The notes below the pieces were generated by a model. It was not told the DNA's origin and searched no databases. It saw only the letters and a program-made list of their open reading frames with translations. A stretch of 5,415 bases of DNA, from NCBI GenBank assembly GCA_035495435.1, contig DATJFV010000081.1, forward strand, positions 1 to 5,415, read 5' to 3'. Each line of letters starts with the position of its first letter. Position 1 is the stretch's first letter. This document shows positions 1 through 5,253 of this stretch, piece after piece. This stretch comes from JBDSKH01 sp035495435 (GTDB lineage Bacteria > Actinomycetota > Actinomycetes > Actinomycetales > Microbacteriaceae). The translations under genes were made by a program, and so were the position numbers.

Positions 1-98
1 GTGATCGAGGTGATGATCGTCCAGAGGAACGGGAAGAACATCACGGCGGCACCGACGATGACGACGACGTGGAGCAGCACGTTGCGCGACCTATCCAT
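1..98 (-). CDS. ABC sugar transporter permease, MalG/UgpE type (N-terminal fragment)
   Basis: Inner-membrane permease subunit, the partner of the permease encoded just upstream on the same strand. Only the first 32 codons lie in the window; the gene continues past the left edge. The ATG is at 98-96 and the peptide begins MDRSRNVLLHVVVIVGAAVM, followed by FFPFLWTIITSI. A short basic N-terminus followed by a first membrane helix ending in F-P-F-x-W and a T-S motif is typical of the second (MalG-like) permease of carbohydrate importers. The start lies inside the end of the previous gene: its TAG stop at 93-91 is within the first codons, an 8-base overlap. This implies translational coupling, and the upstream GGTGGG is only a weak ribosome site. 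The assignment rests on one helix plus context. A solute-binding protein would be expected further along, outside the window. Confidence 0.8.
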   Translation of the reverse strand, partial: MDRSRNVLLHVVVIVGAAVMFFPFLWTIITSI

Positions 99-1041
99 AG
101 GTCACCCACCGTCGCTGGCCGATGATCTGGATGACGGTGACGCCGAGCACCACGACGAACAGGATCCAGCTGAGGGCGGATGCCTCGCCCGCGGCCCCGT
201 AGCGGAACGTCAGGTCGTAGATCTGCTGCACGACCACCTCTGAGGCGCCACCGGGCCCCCCGCCGGTCATCGCGTACACCTGGTCGAAGACCTGGAACCC
301 GTTGATCAGCGAGATGACGACGACGAAGAACGTGCTGGGGCTGAGCAGCGGCAGGGTGACGCTCCACAGCCGCCGCCACCATCCGGCCCCGTCGACACGT
401 GCCGCGTCTACGAGCTCCGGGTTGATCGCCTGCAGGCCGGCGAGCAGGATCACCATCACGAAGCCGAGGTCCTTCCACGCCGACGCCAGGATGATCGAGG
501 GCATCGCCCAGACCGGATCGGTCCACCACCCCGGGCCGTCGACGCCGAAGAACCCGAGCGCGCTGTTCACGACCCCGGTGGAGGGGTTGAGCAGCCAACG
601 CCACACCAGTGCCACCACGATCCAGCTCGTGACGACGGGCAGGAAGTAGATGCTGCGCCAGAACGCCCGGCCCTTCAGGCGGGTGTTGAGTGCGAGCGCC
701 AGGGCCAGGCCGCCCACGTAGACCAGCGGCAGGTAGCCGGCGATGTAATACAGGGTGTGCAGGAACACCCCGCCGGTCTGCGGGTCGGTCAGCAGGTGGG
801 CGTAGTTGTCGAACCCGACGAATTTCGGCGGCGCGAGCAGGTTCCATTTGGTCAGGCTGATTCCGGCGGCGGCCACCATCGGGCCGAGCACGAACAGGGT
901 CAGCGGGATCGCGCTCGGCAGCAGGAAGGCCAGCACGGTGAGGGCATAGGTGACCCGCTGGCGGCGCGAACGCACCGGCTTCGGTGCCGGCGCGGCGGGG
1001 GCACGATCGACCAGGCTGGTCTGCGCCGTGCTGATGCTCAC
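91..1041 (-). CDS. ABC sugar transporter permease, MalF/UgpA type
   Basis: Membrane-spanning permease (316 aa) of a carbohydrate ABC importer (CUT1 type), expected to pair with the following MalG-like protein and be powered by an MsiK/MalK-like ATPase encoded elsewhere. About six hydrophobic helices are visible, near residues 31-57, 93-118, 130-150, 180-205, 234-256 and 287-308. The cytoplasmic EAA loop, which docks on the ATPase, is at about 209-235: ELVDAARVDGAGWW then a basic stretch and TLPLL. The family's NPSTGVVN segment is at 152-159 and the VYAMTGGGPGGAS segment at 255-267. The N-terminal 25 residues are Ala/Pro/Arg-rich and cytoplasmic. The start is GTG at 1041-1039, chosen because it overlaps the ROK gene stop as GTGA and has GGAGGA six bases upstream. 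The substrate cannot be read from the sequence. Confidence 0.93.
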   Translation of the reverse strand: MSISTAQTSLVDRAPAAPAPKPVRSRRQRVTYALTVLAFLLPSAIPLTLFVLGPMVAAAGISLTKWNLLAPPKFVGFDNYAHLLTDPQTGGVFLHTLYYIAGYLPLVYVGGLALALALNTRLKGRAFWRSIYFLPVVTSWIVVALVWRWLLNPSTGVVNSALGFFGVDGPGWWTDPVWAMPSIILASAWKDLGFVMVILLAGLQAINPELVDAARVDGAGWWRRLWSVTLPLLSPSTFFVVVISLINGFQVFDQVYAMTGGGPGGASEVVVQQIYDLTFRYGAAGEASALSWILFVVVLGVTVIQIIGQRRWVTYG

Positions 1042-2249
1042 GCGCGCTCCTCCGCACCGCCGACGAGCCGCGCGCGCACCAGGCGCCCCTGGTCGCCGGC
1101 GACGCCCTCGGCGTCGAACGGGGTGGCGAGCACCAGTGCGGCAGCACCCTGGGCCCAGCTCTCGTCTTGCCAGCTCTCGACCACGACCCCGATGCCCCGA
1201 CGGCGGGGCAGCAGGGCGGCACGGAAGGCCGGCTCGAATCCGTAGGCCCAGTGCGGCCAGGCTGCCGTGCCCTCACCGAGCAGCACGACGAGTTCGGGGT
1301 CCAGCGCCTGCACGATTCCGGCGAGGGTGCGGCCGAGCAGGTGTCCTGCCTCGCCGAAGACGGATGCCGCGGCCGGGTCGCCGGCGTCGGCTGCGGCCCG
1401 CAGGGCGGCGATCCCCGCCCCCGCGCCCAGCACCCCGCGCTCACGCGCCGTGCGCACCAGGGCTGCCTCGCCGATGATGGCTTCGAGGCATCCGGTGTCG
1501 CCGCAGGTGCAGAGCGGGCCGTCTTCGAGCACGGGGGTGTGCCCGATCTCGCCGGCTCCTCCGCCCGACCCGCGAAGTACGACCCCGTCGAACACGATTC
1601 CGGCGCCCACACCGGTACCGATCGTGACGACGAGGAAGCTGTCGTGACGGCGTCCGACGCCGTACAGTCGCTCGGCCATGGCGAGCGCGTTCACGTTGTT
1701 CTCCACCAGCACCGGCAGCCCGAGGCCGCGGCGCAGGGTCTCACCGAGCGGCACCTGGTTCCAGGCCAGCTGGGTGGAGTCGACGACGCCGTTGCCCTGG
1801 CGATCGACCGAGCCCGGCACGCCGACCCCGATGCCGAGCACGCGACCCGGACCGCCCCCGGCGATGAAGCGCTCGAGCAGTGCGGTGAGGTCGGCCAGCA
1901 GCGTCGTGGCGGTGGCGTCGAAGGGCTCGGAGGCGGAACGCAGCACCTCGCCGTCCAGCCCGACCTCGACGAACGCCACGTGGTCGGCCACCACCTTCAC
2001 CCCGATCGCGCGACCGGCGCTCGCGGCCAGGCCCAGCATCCGGGCCGGTCGGCCACCCTGCGAGGGGGCCTGCTCGAGCTCGACCAGCAGGCCGTCGGCG
2101 AGCAGGTCCTTGGTGAGCTGCGTCATGAGCGCGGGCGAGACGCCGAGTGCGCGTGCCAGGTCGGCACGCGATGCCGGACCCTGCGCACCGAGATGCGCCA
2201 GGATCGCCGAGCGGTTCACGTCGGTGCGTGCGCTGGGGCGGTTCGCCAT
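1038..2249 (-). CDS. ROK-family transcriptional regulator
   Basis: Cytoplasmic DNA-binding repressor (403 aa; ROK repressors are usually about 380-410). The N-terminal winged helix-turn-helix covers about residues 11-57, with the core SRADLARALGVSPALMTQL at 27-45. The ROK sugar-kinase fold follows: GIGVGVPG at 139-146, ENNVNALAMAE at 183-193, TIGTGVGAG at 209-217, EIGH at 234-237, and the zinc site C247-x-C249-x4-C254 with H237. Known family members bind a sugar or sugar phosphate in this domain and then release DNA. The usual catalytic Asp of ROK kinases (ENDxN) is Asn185 here, so kinase activity is unlikely. It is first in an operon with two sugar permeases, so it probably responds to their substrate. 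The ATG at 2249 has GAGGA five bases upstream. A perfect palindrome lies 21 bases before the start, suggesting autoregulation. The inducer is unknown. Confidence 0.95.
   Translation of the reverse strand: MANRPSARTDVNRSAILAHLGAQGPASRADLARALGVSPALMTQLTKDLLADGLLVELEQAPSQGGRPARMLGLAASAGRAIGVKVVADHVAFVEVGLDGEVLRSASEPFDATATTLLADLTALLERFIAGGGPGRVLGIGVGVPGSVDRQGNGVVDSTQLAWNQVPLGETLRRGLGLPVLVENNVNALAMAERLYGVGRRHDSFLVVTIGTGVGAGIVFDGVVLRGSGGGAGEIGHTPVLEDGPLCTCGDTGCLEAIIGEAALVRTARERGVLGAGAGIAALRAAADAGDPAAASVFGEAGHLLGRTLAGIVQALDPELVVLLGEGTAAWPHWAYGFEPAFRAALLPRRRGIGVVVESWQDESWAQGAAALVLATPFDAEGVAGDQGRLVRARLVGGAEERA
1048..1053 (-). promoter_or_regulatory. Ribosome binding site for the MalF-type permease
   Basis: On the minus strand GGAGGA lies six bases before the GTG at 1041, inside the last codons of the ROK gene. 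It is the strongest Shine-Dalgarno match in the operon. It supports the GTG start rather than any later ATG, and it allows ribosomes ending on the ROK gene to reinitiate through the 4-base GTGA overlap. Confidence 0.75.
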
Positions 2250-2270
2250 CGAAGTCCTCGGGGGTGATTG

Positions 2271-2289
2271 CTGAACATTCTTTGTTCAG
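2271..2289. promoter_or_regulatory. 19-bp palindromic operator, probably bound by the ROK regulator
   Basis: CTGAACATTCTTTGTTCAG is a perfect inverted repeat: 7-base arms (2271-2277 and 2283-2289) around a 5-base spacer. It lies 21 bases before the ROK start, just downstream of the predicted minus-strand -10, so a bound dimer would block initiation or early elongation. It also covers the -35 region of the plus-strand promoter. A looser partner half, GGACTAAA at 2289-2296, extends it to the right. Binding by the adjacent ROK protein is inferred from position; no consensus was searched. Confidence 0.7.
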
Positions 2290-2309
2290 GACTAAATAAA
2301 CCCTAGAAT
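2282..2309 (+). promoter_or_regulatory. Promoter of the nucleotidyltransferase gene
   Basis: The -10 TAGAAT (2304-2309) matches TATAAT at five of six bases. The best -35 is TTGTTC (2282-2287) with a 16-base spacer, or TTTGTT one base earlier with 17. A start near 2316 gives a leader of about 30 bases with GAGAGG at 2335-2340. The -35 falls inside the palindromic operator. The -10 overlaps the opposing -10 by two bases (2304-2305), so the two promoters compete for polymerase. Confidence 0.5.
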
Positions 2310-2329
2310 GAAGTTCGTCGGCATGTCAA
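2300..2329 (-). promoter_or_regulatory. Promoter of the ROK-permease operon
   Basis: Reading the minus strand, a perfect -35 TTGACA (2329-2324) is followed after 18 bases by TAGGGT (2305-2300), which keeps the key TA...T of a -10. Transcription would start near 2293, giving a 5' leader of about 44 bases that contains the palindromic operator. No other promoter-like sequence is apparent between the ROK gene and its divergent neighbour on this strand. Confidence 0.6.
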
Positions 2330-2345
2330 GTCACGAGAGGCCCCG

Positions 2346-3113
2346 ATGACCCCGGAACGTTTCGCCGCATTCATCGACCGGCTCGCCGCGCGGGCGCGGG
2401 ACGCCCCCGACGTGGTCGGACTCGTCGGCTTCGGGTCGACCGCCGACCGCGCGCGTGCCGACCACGGCTCCGACCACGACTTCGCCTGGCTGGTGCACCC
2501 AGGAGCCGCGGACACCTACCGGTACGACCTCTCCTGGCTGCCCGACGCGGAACGGATCGCTGCGTCAGCCGTCGAACACCACGGCGGCGTCAAAGTGATC
2601 TACGACGACGGGCATCGGCTCGAGTTCGGCATCTCCGATGTGGCCGGCTTCTCGACCTGGGCCGGCGCCCCGGCGCACGTCATCGTCGGAGACGCCGCAG
2701 TGCACGCGGCCGCGGCGCAGGTGACCCGGAACCGGCCGGAGGGCACGGTCGACCCGGCGCGAGAGCTCACCCTGTTCCTGACCCAACTGCTCTCGGGCGT
2801 GGGACGGGTCCGACGCGGCGAAGTGCAGAGCGCGTCGGGGCTCATCCGCGGTGAAGCGGTCACGCACCTGCTGCGGGCGGCTGCTGCGCTGCGCGCCCCC
2901 GACGACCCGCGGCTCGATCCGCTCGACCCGAGGCGGCGCATCGACGTCGTTCTGCCCGCACTGACGGCCCGCGTCGAAGCAGCGTGCCGGCTCGAACTCC
3001 TCGCGTGCGCGGGCGGCCTGCTCCGCATCGCCGAGCAAGAGTTCCGCCCGGATCCGGCCTACCCGGCGGGCGGGTTCGCCGCCGCGCGGCAGCGCCTGGG
3101 CGACGGCGGCTAG
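2346..3113 (+). CDS. Nucleotidyltransferase-fold protein, substrate unknown
   Basis: A 255-residue soluble protein with a polymerase-beta-like nucleotidyltransferase N-terminus. The signature is GFGSTAD at 28-34, with the GS pair at 30-31, followed by SDHDFAWLV at 42-50, where D43 and D45 would bind metal. A third acidic strand, LEFGISD at 92-98 (E93), could supply the last carboxylate. Residues about 135-230 form an Ala/Leu/Arg-rich helical domain, as in small-molecule adenylyltransferases that modify aminoglycosides or lincosamides. I do not recognise a specific subfamily, so antibiotic modification is only one possibility; a toxin-antitoxin MNT role is less likely at this length and without a HEPN partner. 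The ATG at 2346 has GAGAGG five bases upstream. The gene is divergent from the sugar operon and convergent with the exporter gene, sharing a CTAG at its stop. Confidence 0.82.
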   Translation: MTPERFAAFIDRLAARARDAPDVVGLVGFGSTADRARADHGSDHDFAWLVHPGAADTYRYDLSWLPDAERIAASAVEHHGGVKVIYDDGHRLEFGISDVAGFSTWAGAPAHVIVGDAAVHAAAAQVTRNRPEGTVDPARELTLFLTQLLSGVGRVRRGEVQSASGLIRGEAVTHLLRAAAALRAPDDPRLDPLDPRRRIDVVLPALTARVEAACRLELLACAGGLLRIAEQEFRPDPAYPAGGFAAARQRLGDGG

Positions 3114-3718
3114 GCGGCGTCGAGGGCGAGACGCGCGGCGAATCCGAGCAGGACGACACCGGTGACCCGGTCGAGCCAGCGCCGCGCCGCCGGGCGGGTC
3201 AGCACACCCCGGCCGCGCGACACGAGGAGCGCAACAAACGACAGCCACGCAAGGCCCAGCACCTGGTGGATCAGCACGAGCAGCGCCATCGTGAGCGCGT
3301 GGGGCGCTCCGGCCGGCACGAGGGCCGGCAGAACGCCGACGTAGAACGCGGCGATCTTCGGGTTCAGCAGGTTGGTGACGAGGCCCTGCCGGAACGCATG
3401 GGCACCATTCGTCGCGACCACCGCATCCGGCAGAGGGTGACCTGCCCTGCCGATCATGCGCGCCGCCATCCACACCAGATATCCGGCACCGAGGATGCGC
3501 ACCACCTCGTACGCCGGCGGGTAGGCGGTGAACAGCGCCGCGAGACCGGCGACGGTGAGCGCGCCCCAGACAGAGCAGCCCGTCACCACACCGAGCGCCG
3601 CGAGCACCCCGGTGCGCAGCCCCGCCGCAGCCCAGCGCACCGTGATCGCGAAGTCGGGCCCGGGAAGGACCGTGAGTAGGGCGAGGGCGCCGACGGCCGC
3701 GAGGAACGCGAGCGTCAT
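3110..3718 (-). CDS. LysE/RhtB-family amino acid exporter
   Basis: Small integral membrane exporter (202 aa, typical for the family), expected to pump out an amino acid or related metabolite. The N-terminal helix ends in the diagnostic LPGPDF at 18-23, followed by a G-x-x-x-G-rich second helix (LRTGVLAALGVVTG at 34-47). The second signature is FRQGLVTNLLNPKIAAFYVG at 109-128, continuing to LP at 130-131. Further helices lie near 50-66, 71-90, 140-168 and 184-198. The substrate cannot be told: family members move lysine, threonine, homoserine or other compounds. The start is ATG at 3718; no good ribosome site precedes it and the leader is filled by a repeat. It follows clpX on the same strand after 81 bases, so read-through is possible. 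Its TAG stop (3112-3110) overlaps the nucleotidyltransferase stop by three bases. Confidence 0.92.
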   Translation of the reverse strand: MTLAFLAAVGALALLTVLPGPDFAITVRWAAAGLRTGVLAALGVVTGCSVWGALTVAGLAALFTAYPPAYEVVRILGAGYLVWMAARMIGRAGHPLPDAVVATNGAHAFRQGLVTNLLNPKIAAFYVGVLPALVPAGAPHALTMALLVLIHQVLGLAWLSFVALLVSRGRGVLTRPAARRWLDRVTGVVLLGFAARLALDAA

Positions 3719-3723
3719 CGGGG

Positions 3724-3798
3724 GGTCTCGATACGCGGCTGCGCCGCTACTCGACCTGCGGGGTGCGGCTGCGCCGCTACTCGACCGGCGAGGTGCGG
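3724..3798. repeat. Tandem 30-bp palindromic intergenic repeat
   Basis: A 22-base block at 3735-3756 recurs exactly at 3765-3786, a period of 30, and the following bases (3787-3798) continue the unit with a few changes. Each block contains GCGGCTGCGCCGC (3735-3747, 3765-3777), a 5-bp stem with a 3-base loop, followed by TACTCGACC. The left copy is also flanked by GGTCTCGATAC, giving an outer GGTC...GACC pairing at 3724-3756. The GGTCTCGATAC...TACTCGACC style resembles scattered intergenic palindromes that I recall from Microbacteriaceae genomes. It fills nearly the whole gap between clpX and the exporter gene, so it may fold in the exporter leader or attenuate clpX transcripts. There is no T-tract for a classic terminator. 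Confidence 0.75.
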
Positions 3799-3799
3799 G

Positions 3800-5080
3800 T
3801 TACGCGGACTTCTCACGGGGTGTGCGCGCCGAACGCGGCACGATCGTCGCCGCCGCGTTGTCGAGCACCGCCTCACGGGTGACGACCACCCGGGCGACCT
3901 CGTCGGACGAGGGCACCTCGAACATGATCGGGCCGAGCACCTCTTCGAGGATGGCGCGTAGGCCACGGGCGCCGGTCTGGCGCAGCTTGGCCAGGTCGGC
4001 GATCGCCTCGAGCGCCGCAGGCTCGAACTCCAACTCGACGCCGTCGAGCTCGAACATGCGCTGATACTGGCGCACCAGAGCGTTCTTGGGCTCGGTGAGG
4101 ATCTGCATCAGCGCGTCCTGGTCGAGCGGGGTCACCGTGGTGACGACGGGCAGACGACCGATGAACTCGGGGATCAGCCCGAACTTGTGCAGATCTTCGG
4201 GCAGTACCTCACTGAACAGCTGCGCCTCGTCGCGCTTGGAGTGCAGCGGTGCGCCGAAGCCGATGCCGCGCTTACCGACGCGCGCCGAGATGATGTCTTC
4301 CAGCCCCGCGAACGCTCCCGCCACGATGAACAGCACGTTGGTGGTGTCGACCTGGATGAACTCCTGGTGCGGATGCTTGCGCCCGCCCTGCGGCGGCACG
4401 GAGGCGACCGTGCCCTCGAGGATCTTCAGCAGCGCCTGCTGCACACCCTCCCCCGACACGTCGCGGGTGATCGACGGGTTCTCGGCCTTTCGGGCGATCT
4501 TGTCGACCTCGTCGATGTAGATGATGCCGGTCTCGGCCCGCTTGACGTCGTAGTCGGCGGCCTGGATGAGCTTGAGCAGGATGTTCTCGACGTCTTCACC
4601 CACGTAGCCCGCCTCGGTGAGGGCGGTGGCATCCGCAACCGCGAAGGGCACGTTCAGCCGTTTGGCCAGCGTCTGCGCGAGATACGTCTTGCCGCACCCG
4701 GTGGGGCCGATCAGCAGGATGTTGGACTTCTGGATGTCGACATCGTCGATGACGGCGTCCGCCGAGGAGAGGGTGTTGCGAGCCCGGATGCGCTTGTAGT
4801 GGTTGTACACCGCCACCGACAGCGCCTTCTTCGCCGGCTCCTGCCCGATCACATACTCTTCGAGGAACGCGTAGATCTCTTTCGGCTTGGGCAGATCGAA
4901 CTCGCCCGATGCCTCCTCGCCGGCCTCGGCCAGCCGCTCCTCGATGATCTCGTTGCAGAGCTCGACGCACTCGTCGCAGATGTACACGCCCGGTCCCGCG
5001 ATCAACTGCTGCACCTGCTTCTGCGATTTGCCGCAGAAGGAGCACTTCAGCAGGTCCGCGCTCTCACCAATGCGTGCCAT
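3800..5080 (-). CDS. clpX: ATP-dependent Clp protease ATP-binding subunit ClpX
   Basis: Hexameric AAA+ unfoldase (426 aa, usual length) that feeds tagged or folded proteins into ClpP in the cytoplasm. The N-terminal zinc domain has C13-x2-C16 and C35-x2-C38. The ATPase core has Walker A GPTGCGKT at 125-132, pore-1 loop GYVG at 158-161, Walker B IIYIDEVD at 186-193, the RKH loop at 234-236, the arginine finger in FIGRLP (R309), and sensor 2 in TGARGLR (R372). The ClpP-docking IGF loop is at 273-275 within GKRGIGFGAP. All key residues are intact. ATG at 5080 is the conserved family start; there is no convincing ribosome site before it, but TAGGCT lies seven bases upstream, hinting at a leaderless mRNA. 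No clpP gene is adjacent: the upstream neighbour is divergent, and an exporter gene lies downstream. Confidence 0.99.
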   Translation of the reverse strand: MARIGESADLLKCSFCGKSQKQVQQLIAGPGVYICDECVELCNEIIEERLAEAGEEASGEFDLPKPKEIYAFLEEYVIGQEPAKKALSVAVYNHYKRIRARNTLSSADAVIDDVDIQKSNILLIGPTGCGKTYLAQTLAKRLNVPFAVADATALTEAGYVGEDVENILLKLIQAADYDVKRAETGIIYIDEVDKIARKAENPSITRDVSGEGVQQALLKILEGTVASVPPQGGRKHPHQEFIQVDTTNVLFIVAGAFAGLEDIISARVGKRGIGFGAPLHSKRDEAQLFSEVLPEDLHKFGLIPEFIGRLPVVTTVTPLDQDALMQILTEPKNALVRQYQRMFELDGVELEFEPAALEAIADLAKLRQTGARGLRAILEEVLGPIMFEVPSSDEVARVVVTREAVLDNAAATIVPRSARTPREKSA

Positions 5081-5087
5081 GCCCCAG

Positions 5088-5093
5088 AGCCTA
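5088..5093 (-). promoter_or_regulatory. clpX: Possible leaderless -10 element of clpX
   Basis: On the minus strand TAGGCT (TAnnnT form) is separated from the clpX ATG by seven bases, CTGGGGC. This would place the transcription start at the A of the ATG. No clear -35 is found at 16-18 bases and no Shine-Dalgarno fits the start. Leaderless messages are common in actinobacteria. A six-base match alone is weak evidence. Confidence 0.4.
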
Positions 5094-5180
5094 ACCCGAT
5101 GCGACGACGGAGGCGGTCACTGCACACCCCCGTGTTGGCCGCTTCGCTGAGAGCCGATTCCCGCCCCTCCCGAGCACGTT

Positions 5181-5209
5181 TGCACCGAACGAGGGTGTTC
5201 GACCGTGCA
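5181..5209. repeat. Imperfect inverted repeat in the clpX divergent region
   Basis: TGCACCGAAC (5181-5190) pairs with GTTCG (5197-5201) and, after a 3-base bulge, GTGCA (5205-5209), around the 6-base loop GAGGGT. It resembles a protein-binding dyad or a bulged hairpin. Its right end runs into the 20-bp tandem repeat. Function unknown; arms this short can arise by chance in GC-rich DNA. Confidence 0.4.
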
Positions 5210-5240
5210 CGGTGGGGCGTGAACGTGCACGCTGGGGCGC
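5201..5240. repeat. 20-bp tandem repeat, two copies
   Basis: GACCGTGCACGGTGGGGCGT (5201-5220) is followed directly by GAACGTGCACGCTGGGGCGC (5221-5240), 17 of 20 bases identical. Each copy holds the palindrome CGTGCACG. The 20-base spacing, about two helical turns, would place two dyads on the same DNA face. The second copy abuts the probable -10 of the downstream membrane protein gene, so this may be a paired operator for it. The binding protein is unknown. Confidence 0.65.
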
Positions 5241-5246
5241 AAGAAT
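5241..5246 (+). promoter_or_regulatory. Possible -10 element of the right-edge membrane protein gene
   Basis: AAGAAT matches TATAAT at four of six bases and lies seven bases before the ATG at 5254, consistent with a leaderless transcript. The only -35-like sequence is GTGAAC (5219-5224), at a 16-base spacing and inside the tandem repeat. There is no strong Shine-Dalgarno. Tentative. Confidence 0.35.
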
Positions 5247-5253
5247 GGATGCG

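Noticed and set aside
41..1612. A 523-codon open frame on the minus strand spanning parts of the ROK and permease genes
   Set aside because: It is rich in Arg, Pro and Ala with no recognisable domain, and lies out of frame under two strongly supported genes. Long shadow frames are expected in such GC-rich DNA.
1167..2267. A 366-codon plus-strand open frame antisense to the ROK gene
   Set aside because: Low-complexity Gly/Arg/Gln/His composition with no domain; explained by the codon bias of the ROK gene on the other strand.
3735..3777. Intrinsic terminator after clpX
   Set aside because: The hairpins are strong but no T-rich tract follows on the minus strand, so the element is described as a repeat instead.
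3724..3798. CRISPR-like array
   Set aside because: Only two full units with an 8-base interval, no variable spacers and no cas genes.
5186..5201. LexA/SOS-box-like dyad CGAAC...GTTCG
   Set aside because: The spacer is 6 bases, whereas the actinobacterial SOS box as I know it has 4 between these half-sites, so LexA binding is unlikely.
5245..5253. Alternative start of the right-edge gene at the upstream in-frame ATG (5245)
   Set aside because: It would add only three residues and overlaps the likely -10; 5254 fits the promoter spacing better, though this is not certain.
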